From an uncultured Ardenticatenia bacterium (GTDB lineage: Bacteria > Chloroflexota > Anaerolineae > Promineifilales > Promineifilaceae), in NCBI GenBank assembly GCA_937858165.1, contig CALLZA010000680.1:1-6330 (forward strand): a stretch of DNA of 6,330 nt, read 5' to 3'. Position numbers and translations under genes: made by a program. Positions within the stretch are counted from its first letter, which is position 1, and every line of letters starts with the position of its first letter. Positions 1-4,622 of the stretch are shown here, in pieces. Below the pieces are notes generated by a model. The model was given only the letters and a program-made list of their open reading frames with translations, was not told where the DNA came from and ran no database searches.

Positions 1-52
1 TGCATATGTATTGCAGGTGTGCGGTTTATCATGATTTTAATTTTGTTTTTAT
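1..52. other. Non-genomic AT-rich noise next to adapter
   Basis: This stretch is strongly AT-rich, unlike the G+C-rich genes that follow, and it abuts the outer end of an Illumina P7 adapter at 53. Read on the minus strand it continues past the adapter end as an A-rich string beginning ATAAAAACAAAATTAAAATC. Instruments produce A-rich low-quality calls once a short insert and its adapter have been read through, so I infer sequencing noise rather than organism DNA. A chimeric join to unrelated AT-rich DNA is the alternative. It should not be annotated biologically. Confidence 0.8.
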
Positions 53-118
53 CAAGCAGAAGACGGCATACGAGATCTAGTACGGTCTCGTGGGCTCGGA
101 GATGTGTATAAGAGACAG
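53..118 (+). other. Illumina P7 + i7 index + Nextera read-2 adapter
   Basis: Positions 53-76 match the 24-base Illumina P7 flow-cell sequence. Positions 77-84 (CTAGTACG) are the 8-base i7 index, which from memory is Nextera N702 in adapter orientation (reported as CGTACTAG). Positions 85-118 match the 34-base Nextera read-2 transposase adapter, ending with the 19-base Tn5 mosaic end at 100-118 (AGATGTGTATAAGAGACAG). This is untrimmed library adapter assembled onto the contig end, not a natural Tn5 element. Translating it gives the artefact peptides GSEMCIRDS and MYKRQ, which prefix false gene starts at 90 and 104. Confidence 0.98.
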
Positions 119-740
<622 letters not shown>

Positions 741-750
741 GTGCCCACCC

Positions 751-1740
751 ATGCCCCTCGCCCCGCCCACCTATCTGCGGCTGAGCACACCGCCGTTCGA
801 CGGGGCCTACGTCTGCGTCCGCGAACACGCGCCGCCTCGCCCGTCGACGCATCGCGACGGGCCACTGGTGCTGCTGACCTTCCACCCCGGCTTCATCGCC
901 GGCTCCTGTGGCGAGTGGGACTACTTCGCCGAACTGTCGACGCGCCTCTTTGCGCTTGAACCGCGCCACCGGCTGCGCGTCTTCACCATCAACCACCCCG
1001 GCTATGACCACCCACCCGGCGCGGCCATCGACCGCTTCCGGCTGGAGCCGTATAGCATCCGCCGCCAGCCGGGGGCGCTGCGCGCGGCGATGACCTGGCT
1101 GCTGAACGGGCCGCTGGCCGGCGAGCGGGATGTGGTATGGGTCGCCTATGGCCACTCGATGGGCGGGCTGGCCCTCAGCCAGTGCCAGACGGCGGCCCTG
1201 GCGGCAGAGATGGCCGCGGACGGACGGCGGCTACAGCCGGCGCGCGTCCTGTCCGCGCCCGCCCTCTGCCTGCACTCGCAGGCGCGGGCGCTGATCGTGC
1301 AGCTGGACGCGCTGCACGCGTTGAAGCTGACCTTCGGCCGGCTGCCGCTCTACGCGCCCATTGCCACCGGCCTCTATCGCGCCTTGGCGCCCTTCTTCTA
1401 CCGCCTTAGCGCACCCCAGTTCTCCATCGGCGGTCTGCGCGGCTTCACCGGCTTTCGCCAACTGAACCCGTTCATTCTGCTGGAGCAGGGGCGGGAGCTG
1501 CTGCGGCTGGAGGCGGCCGACGTCTGCGGCCCGGACACGCTGGCCGACGCCCACGTGATTCTGGCCCGGCAAGACGGCATGGTCGATGGCGCGGCCACGC
1601 GGATGCTCATCGACGACGCCCGCCGGATGGGCCATCGCGTCCGCGCCTACGACGTGGACAGCAGCCACTTGCTGGAACTGGACGCGCCCGACGTGGCGGC
1701 GGGGATCGTGCGGCAGATCATCGGCGAGGCCGTGGGGTAG
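751..1740 (+). CDS. Alpha/beta hydrolase of unknown substrate
   Basis: A 329-residue protein with an alpha/beta-hydrolase layout. An early beta strand leads into an oxyanion-type HPGF (residues 45-48). The nucleophile elbow is YGHSMGG (133-139), with Ser136 the likely nucleophile. LARQDGMVDG (271-280) offers Asp275 or Asp279 as the acid, and SSHLLELD (304-311) places His306 as the catalytic base. No signal peptide or clear membrane segment is visible, so it is probably cytosolic. The ATG at 751 is chosen because it is 10 bases after the trpD stop and no better start precedes it; I see no strong Shine-Dalgarno. Base use matches the trp genes. The spacing implies an operon with trpD, but no tryptophan enzyme has this fold, so its role there is unknown. 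The HPGF block followed by a GHSMGG elbow is loosely reminiscent of lipid-droplet-associated hydrolases (LDAH-like), a weak suggestion only. An esterase, lipase or thioesterase would be equally consistent. Confidence 0.85.
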   Translation: MPLAPPTYLRLSTPPFDGAYVCVREHAPPRPSTHRDGPLVLLTFHPGFIAGSCGEWDYFAELSTRLFALEPRHRLRVFTINHPGYDHPPGAAIDRFRLEPYSIRRQPGALRAAMTWLLNGPLAGERDVVWVAYGHSMGGLALSQCQTAALAAEMAADGRRLQPARVLSAPALCLHSQARALIVQLDALHALKLTFGRLPLYAPIATGLYRALAPFFYRLSAPQFSIGGLRGFTGFRQLNPFILLEQGRELLRLEAADVCGPDTLADAHVILARQDGMVDGAATRMLIDDARRMGHRVRAYDVDSSHLLELDAPDVAAGIVRQIIGEAVG

Positions 1741-1771
1741 CGCGTTTCTGGAGAATCGACCTGCGGGGATG

Positions 1772-1780
1772 TGGTATACT
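1772..1780 (+). promoter_or_regulatory. Extended -10 promoter for the toxin-antitoxin pair
   Basis: The sequence TGGTATACT is a TGn extended -10 followed by TATACT (1775-1780, 5/6 to TATAAT). No convincing -35 hexamer lies 16-18 bases upstream, which is normal for extended -10 promoters. The predicted start near 1787 leaves a leader of about 64 bases before the antitoxin ATG at 1851. It sits in the AT-richer gap after the hydrolase and gives the island its own transcription. It may also contribute to trpC expression downstream. Confidence 0.6.
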
Positions 1781-1828
1781 ATCGTCACTGGCACAACTGT
1801 TATCGTGTGGGGAAGTTCTCGACAACTG
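1780..1828 (+). repeat. Alternating direct repeats TATCGT / ACAACTG, possible operator
   Basis: Two words alternate just downstream of the -10 box: TATCGT at 1780-1785 and 1801-1806 (21 bases apart), and ACAACTG at 1793-1799 and 1822-1828 (29 bases apart, near three helical turns). An 8-base palindrome, CTGGCCAG, follows at 1826-1833. Type II antitoxins usually bind repeats overlapping their own promoter, so these are candidate autoregulatory sites. That is inference; words this short can recur by chance. Confidence 0.3.
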
Positions 1829-1850
1829 GCCAGATGATGGAGTTCTTAGG

Positions 1851-2081
1851 ATGAGCGACATGGCTGTTGATTTCGAGTTGACTTATAAGGAACAGCTACA
1901 GGAAGAGATTAACTCTACGCCCGGGGAGTATCTTCCAGCGCTGCTACAAATCGTCCGGCTCTATCGGCAGAGCGTAGTGTTGAAACCGGCCAGTGATAGC
2001 TTTCGCCAGGGTTGGCAGGAAGTGATGAGCGAGCAAACATTGCCCCTCTCCGAGCTATGGCGCGACCTCAATGCTGACTGA
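1851..2081 (+). CDS. Putative type II antitoxin
   Basis: A 76-residue acidic protein directly before and overlapping a RelE-type toxin gene. Its size, position and sequence style fit an antitoxin. An N-terminal helical part (YLPALLQIVRLYRQSV, about residues 27-42) is followed by a toxin-wrapping type C-terminal segment (DSFRQGWQEVMSEQTLPLSE, 49-68) ending in WRDLNAD. I recall similar tails in small antitoxin-like proteins of cyanobacteria and Chloroflexota, but assign no named family. The ATG at 1851 is supported by GGAG at 1839-1842, 8 bases upstream; Met4 at 1860 is an alternative start. Its last 11 bases overlap the toxin start at 2071, implying translational coupling. G+C over 1861-2040 is about 51% by hand count, against 75-82% in flanking gene lines I counted, which suggests horizontal acquisition. 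With the toxin broken, it may be an orphan antitoxin. Confidence 0.75.
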   Translation: MSDMAVDFELTYKEQLQEEINSTPGEYLPALLQIVRLYRQSVVLKPASDSFRQGWQEVMSEQTLPLSELWRDLNAD

Positions 2082-2436
2082 TCCGCTTCAACCCACTGTC
2101 GATGTTCGCTTCACGCCAGAGTTCAAACGAAATCTACGGGCGCTAGCCAAACGCTATCGCAACATTCGCGCCGATATCGAGCCGGTTATCGAGCAACTTC
2201 AATGCGGCCATGTGATCGGCGACCAGATACCGCGTCTTGGTCATACACTTTATAAGGTCCGTATTCGCAACACCGACTCGCGCCGTGGTAAAAGTGGCGG
2301 CTACCGGATGATCTACTACCTGCGGACGTAACAGAGCATTGTGCTTATCACCCTTTACTCGAAGTCAGATCAAGCCGATATTTCTGCTAACGATGTACGA
2401 CAGATCATTCGGGAGTTTGAGAAAACAGTACCCTGA
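2071..2436 (+). pseudogene. RelE/HigB-like toxin interrupted by an in-frame TAA
   Basis: Members of this family are small mRNA interferases neutralised by the antitoxin encoded just upstream. The open frame from ATG 2071 gives 86 residues: VRFTPEFKRNLRALAKRY (11-28) followed by the core GKSGGYRMIYYLRT (73-86). It then meets TAA at 2329-2331. Without any frame change, translation beyond that stop continues with QSIVLITLYSKSDQADIS and a final helix to TGA at 2434-2436. This is the expected C-terminal strand (LxTIYSKSEQ-type) and helix of the family. The full product would be 121 residues, a normal length, with codon 87 as the stop. The 86-residue product lacks a conserved strand and is probably inactive. 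One base change from AAA, CAA or GAA would explain it. Sequencing error, strain variation or true loss cannot be told apart here. Confidence 0.8.
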
Positions 2437-2482
2437 CCCACTGATCTACTGGCAACTGACTACTAACAACTGACATCTTCTC
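2437..2482 (+). repeat. Short CTGA/ACTGAC-type intergenic filler before trpC
   Basis: The 46-base gap is built from variants of one word: CACTGATCTACTGG, CAACTGACTACTAACAACTGAC. It has no Shine-Dalgarno for trpC and no clear promoter. It resembles the gap between degV and the response regulator, which also contains CTGACTGACCACTACT. I read both as degenerate copies of a dispersed short intergenic repeat, from resemblance alone. Confidence 0.35.
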
Positions 2483-3298
2483 ATGAGTGTAACCAACCTC
2501 GCCAAACGTCGCGGTGAAATCCTCGACGAGATCATGACCCACCACCGCGAGCGGCTGCCGCGGCTGATGACCGAAGTGCCGTTGGCCGACCTGCGGGCGA
2601 TGGCCGCCGTGGCCCCGCCGCCGCGCGACTTCCTGGCCGCTGTGCGCGCCCCCGGCGTGTCGCTCATCGCTGAGTGCAAGAAGGCGTCGCCCAGCAAGGG
2701 TCTCATCGTGCGCGACTATGACCCGGTGCGGCTGGCGCGGGCCTATGAGAAGGGCGGGGCGCGGGCCATCTCCGTGCTGACGGACACGCGCCACTTTCAG
2801 GGGACGCTGGAGCACCTGCGCGACGTGCGTCAGGCGGTGCGGTTGCCGGTGCTGCGCAAGGACTTCCCCTTCCACCCGTACCACCTGTACGAGGCGCGCG
2901 TGGCCGGGGCCGACGCCGTGCTGCTCATCGCTGCCGTGCTGGGCGACAGTGACCTGGCCGATCTGCTGGCGCTGTCGCGGCGGCTGGGGATGGCGGCGCT
3001 GGTCGAGGTTCACGACGAGGCGGAGCTGGCCCGTGTGCTGCCGCTGCGCCCGGAGCTGATCGGCGTCAACAACCGCAACCTGCAAACGTTCGAGGTCGAT
3101 TTCGACACCACGGCCCGGCTGCGCGCCCTCATCCCGCCGGAGATCACCGTGGTGGGCGAGAGCGGGCTGAAGACGGCCGACGACGTGGCGGCCATGCGCG
3201 CCGCGGGCGTCGACGCGGTGCTGGTCGGCGAGGCGCTGGCGCGCAGCAAGGACGTGATGAACGCGGCGCGAGCCTTTGCCGCCGCCGGAAGAGAGTAA
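2483..3298 (+). CDS. trpC: Indole-3-glycerol phosphate synthase
   Basis: TrpC is a cytosolic TIM-barrel enzyme that closes the ring of CdRP, with loss of CO2 and water, to give indole-3-glycerol phosphate, the substrate of tryptophan synthase. The 271 residues match the usual length of about 260-270. All signature blocks are present in order: IAECKKASPSKG (62-73; E64 and catalytic-type K66), VLRKDFPFHPYHLYEARVAG (123-142; general acid-type K126), LVEVHDEAEL (173-182; E175), IGVNNRNL (193-200; N196), VGESGL (224-229; E226, S227), and the phosphate-binding AVLVGEALARS (245-255). The ATG at 2483 is the first start after an in-frame TGA at 2471, and the N-terminal ILDEI helix is typical of the family. 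No Shine-Dalgarno is visible. It lies 46 bases after the broken toxin, so the island separates it from trpD. G+C is high like trpD. Function is firm. Confidence 0.97.
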   Translation: MSVTNLAKRRGEILDEIMTHHRERLPRLMTEVPLADLRAMAAVAPPPRDFLAAVRAPGVSLIAECKKASPSKGLIVRDYDPVRLARAYEKGGARAISVLTDTRHFQGTLEHLRDVRQAVRLPVLRKDFPFHPYHLYEARVAGADAVLLIAAVLGDSDLADLLALSRRLGMAALVEVHDEAELARVLPLRPELIGVNNRNLQTFEVDFDTTARLRALIPPEITVVGESGLKTADDVAAMRAAGVDAVLVGEALARSKDVMNAARAFAAAGRE

Positions 3299-3301
3299 GA
3301 A

Positions 3302-3395
3302 CCTCACGCAAAGATCCCCAAGGGCGCAAAGCACGCTAAGAAGAGTTCTTTTGGCGTGCTTTGCGCCCTCCGCGATCTTTGCGTGAGGCTCTTTT
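3302..3395. terminator. Large inverted repeat between convergent genes, likely bidirectional terminator
   Basis: Two perfect 15-base arm pairs share one axis: 3302-3316 with 3374-3388 (outer, CCTCACGCAAAGATC) and 3322-3336 with 3354-3368 (inner, GGGCGCAAAGCACGC). A 5 x 5 internal loop separates them, and about four further pairs continue toward a loop at 3342-3348. On the plus strand a TTTT run (3392-3395) follows the stem, suiting termination of trpC four bases after its stop codon. The minus-strand hydrolase stop (3394-3396) lies 6 bases from the other side. Internal repetition of the word GCAAAG suggests a dispersed palindromic repeat rather than a simple terminator. Confidence 0.8.
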
Positions 3396-4140
3396 AGGTC
3401 AGGTCGAGCGTCTCGCCCGGTTCCAGCAGGCAGACGCGCACGTGCGGCGCGAGGTGGGCGGCGTAGTCGGCGAAGGCGCGCGGCGGGCGGTGGAGCAGGC
3501 GCGGCAGGAAGGAGCGGAGCCCCAACGGAAAGTAAGTTCCCCAGTGGATGGGCACGGCCAGCGCCGGTTGCAACATCTGCAACGCCTGGGCGGCACGAAA
3601 CGGGTCCAGGTGGCCCACGCCCAGCGTCGGCCCCCAGCCCCAGACGGGCAACAGGACCACGTCGAGCCGGTCGGCGATATCGGCCATGCCGTGGAACAGG
3701 TCGGTATCGCCGGCAAAGTAGACGCGGCGACGGGCGTGGATGACATAGCCCAGGGCGCGCGTGCGCGGCCGGCCGGGCATGTGGCGATCGGGGTGGTTGG
3801 CGGGCGTGGCCTCAATGTCGATGCCCTTCAGCGTGACGACCTCCCCCGCGTCCATCTCCTCCACCGGGCCGAAGCCGTGGTGGGTCAGAAAGTCGGCCGC
3901 GCCGCGCGGCGCCAGCAGCAACCGCCCCGCCGCCAGCCGGCTCAGCGACGGCAGGTGGAGGTGATCCATGTGCAGATGGGAGATAAGAATGGCGTCGATG
4001 TCCAGGCCGGAGATCGTCGGCGGCGGCGAAGTGCGTGCCAGGTGGCCGACACGGGCCGTCAGCAGGGGGTCGGTCAGCAGGCGCAGGCCGTCGAGTTCGA
4101 TCCGTACCGTGGCGTGACCAACGTAAGTGAGGCGATCCAT
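3394..4140 (-). CDS. MBL-fold metallo-hydrolase (UlaG / beta-lactamase superfamily 2-like)
   Basis: A 248-residue metallo-beta-lactamase-fold protein. It opens with GHATVRIELDGLRLLTDPLL (8-27), the UlaG-type N-terminus. The metal ligands follow: SHLHMDH (54-60; H55, H57, D59, H60), NHPDRH (115-120; likely H116), FAGDTDLF (142-149; D145), and PIHWGTYFPLG (197-207; H199). The spacing matches the group containing UlaG, NAPE-PLD-like and RNase Z-like hydrolases that cleave phosphoester or lactone bonds with two metal ions. The substrate cannot be read from sequence. There is no signal peptide, so it is probably cytosolic. The ATG at 4138-4140 is followed at once by the conserved N-terminus. No Shine-Dalgarno precedes it, and a promoter predicts transcription starting at or next to this ATG. 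It converges with trpC and diverges from degV, with no evidence of an operon partner. Confidence 0.92.
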   Translation of the reverse strand: MDRLTYVGHATVRIELDGLRLLTDPLLTARVGHLARTSPPPTISGLDIDAILISHLHMDHLHLPSLSRLAAGRLLLAPRGAADFLTHHGFGPVEEMDAGEVVTLKGIDIEATPANHPDRHMPGRPRTRALGYVIHARRRVYFAGDTDLFHGMADIADRLDVVLLPVWGWGPTLGVGHLDPFRAAQALQMLQPALAVPIHWGTYFPLGLRSFLPRLLHRPPRAFADYAAHLAPHVRVCLLEPGETLDLT

Positions 4141-4147
4141 CGTGGCG

Positions 4148-4175
4148 ATTATGACGGATATGGGGAGTGGCGCAA
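4148..4175 (-). promoter_or_regulatory. Predicted sigma-70-type promoter of the MBL-fold gene
   Basis: On the minus strand, TTGCGC (4175-4170) lies 16 bases before CATAAT (4153-4148, 5/6 to TATAAT). A start about seven bases downstream falls near 4141, next to the ATG at 4140. The mRNA would be leaderless, which agrees with the missing Shine-Dalgarno. The -35 begins TTGCG, like the divergent degV promoter. Confidence 0.5.
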
Positions 4176-4200
4176 CAGAGTGGACGAGGGGCGGCAGCGG

Positions 4201-4246
4201 GCAACAAAAAACCCGGCAATCGCAAAATTGCCGAGTTTTTGGTTGC
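4201..4246. terminator. Terminator-like 20-position dyad between divergent promoters
   Basis: Arms 4201-4220 and 4227-4246 pair on one axis with two mismatches (4206/4241 and 4213/4234) around a CGCAAA loop at 4221-4226. The core is an A-run, then CCCGGCAAT, matched by ATTGCCGAG and a T-run (4236-4240). This is the form of a bidirectional intrinsic terminator. No gene ends here: MBL starts on one side and degV on the other. It may block readthrough or antisense transcription, or act as an operator. Its 3' arm overlaps the -35 element of degV. Confidence 0.65.
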
Positions 4247-4270
4247 GACCGAATTCACCCCGCGTACAAT
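4243..4270 (+). promoter_or_regulatory. Predicted sigma-70-type promoter of the degV leader
   Basis: TTGCGA (4243-4248) is separated by 16 bases from TACAAT (4265-4270, 5/6 to TATAAT), predicting a start near 4277. A second TACAAT lies at 4284-4289 and TATACT/TATAAA words occur at 4329-4334 and 4348-4353, so other starts are possible. Use of the first promoter makes a leader of about 345 bases. Confidence 0.5.
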
Positions 4271-4287
4271 CTCCCTAGGACTGTACA

Positions 4288-4383
4288 ATGATAAATGTAG
4301 CAAACCCCGAGCCTATTTACATCGGCAATATACTGAGGTTTCATACGTATAAATTCGTACAAAGCCATAGGGGGAAACCCTGA
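4288..4383 (+). CDS. Possible 31-residue leader peptide (weak)
   Basis: ATG at 4288 opens a 31-codon frame ending in TGA at 4381-4383, giving MINVANPEPIYIGNILRFHT and eleven more residues rich in basic and aromatic side chains. AGGA at 4277-4280 lies 7 bases upstream, as a Shine-Dalgarno might. However, that places it at the very 5' end of the predicted transcript, and a frame this short is common by chance. I recognise no homolog, and the codons do not show the high-G+C third positions of the neighbours. Confidence 0.15.
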   Translation: MINVANPEPIYIGNILRFHTYKFVQSHRGKP

Positions 4384-4508
4384 ACGGGGAGCCGGCTAGC
4401 ACCGGATACGCCTCTCGACCGTGAAGAAGCTGAAGATAACCGTTTCGATTGGGTCTGTCCAGTGTTCTAACCGCTAACACACGACTTTCAGTAGTCACAG
4501 GAATACGT

Positions 4509-4577
4509 AGACCTGACGGGTGGGCGACCAGGCTGTCTAATAGGAACGAGTCTCGAGATCGCCCTCCTGTCAGGTCT
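4509..4577 (+). promoter_or_regulatory. Long leader stem before degV
   Basis: Arm 4509-4527 (AGACCTGACGGGTGGGCGA) pairs with 4559-4577 over 19 positions, with one G-U pair and one T-T mismatch, enclosing a 31-base loop. Only TTT follows, so it is not a convincing intrinsic terminator. It ends 45 bases before the degV start codon. The loop contains the palindrome TCTCGAGA (4551-4558). A role in message stability or translation control is possible but unproven. Confidence 0.6.
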
Positions 4578-4611
4578 TTCCCGGCTGAGAAGAGGGAATA
4601 CCAGAGGAGAA

Positions 4612-4618
4612 AGAGGAG
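4612..4618 (+). promoter_or_regulatory. Shine-Dalgarno deciding the degV start
   Basis: AGAGGAG at 4612-4618 lies 4 bases before ATG 4623, in a purine-rich tract that begins with a second AGAGGAGA near 4603. It selects Met at 4623 over an in-frame TTG at 4449 that would add 58 residues with no DegV similarity, encoded by the structured leader. Confidence 0.8.
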
Positions 4619-4622
4619 CTTC

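Larger units (their letters stand above)
4277..4622 (+). ncRNA. Candidate structured 5' leader (or separate small RNA) upstream of degV
   Basis: This gap of about 345 bases lacks a recognisable protein and can form several local stems. GGTTT / AAAGCC and TACG / CGTA make an imperfect hairpin (4337-4366). AGGG / CCCT surrounds GGAAA (4369-4381). CCGG / CCGG (4392-4405) sits inside a GGGGAG / CTCTC-type helix (about 4385-4417). GTGTT / AACAC (4462-4480) and GACT / AGTC (4483-4496) follow, then a long stem (4509-4577). AGCCGG at 4390-4395 could also pair with CCGGCT at 4581-4586. GGTCT at 4452-4456 could compete for AGACC at 4509-4513, so alternative folds exist. I compared it from memory with TPP, FMN, cobalamin, lysine, SAM, c-di-GMP, T-box, SRP, tmRNA and RNase P motifs and found no match. 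Function is unknown. Confidence 0.4.

Noticed and set aside
100..118. Tn5 mosaic end as evidence of a natural transposon
   Set aside because: It is preceded by the full P7/index/read-2 adapter, so it comes from tagmentation library preparation.
2437..2482. CRISPR-like repeat spacing
   Set aside because: Units are only 6-8 bases, irregular and without spacers.
2405..3334. 309-codon minus-strand frame opposite trpC
   Set aside because: Its composition (Arg, His and Gln rich, no family motif) is that of an antisense shadow; trpC on the plus strand carries every family signature.
3361..4278. 305-codon plus-strand frame opposite the MBL-fold gene
   Set aside because: It is low-complexity, Arg/Gln/Val-rich antisense sequence running through the hairpin and the divergent promoters; the minus strand has the metal-binding motifs.
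4369..4440. Hammerhead or group II intron domain V remnant, suggested by GAAAC and GAGCCGG words
   Set aside because: No CUGAUGA core exists, and the stem around GAGCCGG lacks the domain V layout.
4449..4622. N-terminal extension of degV from TTG 4449
   Set aside because: The extension lacks family similarity and overlaps the structured leader, while a strong Shine-Dalgarno fits ATG 4623.
4277..4622. Known riboswitch, SRP RNA, tmRNA, RNase P or T-box in the degV leader
   Set aside because: None of the conserved core words I know for these classes is present; left as unclassified rather than forced into a family.
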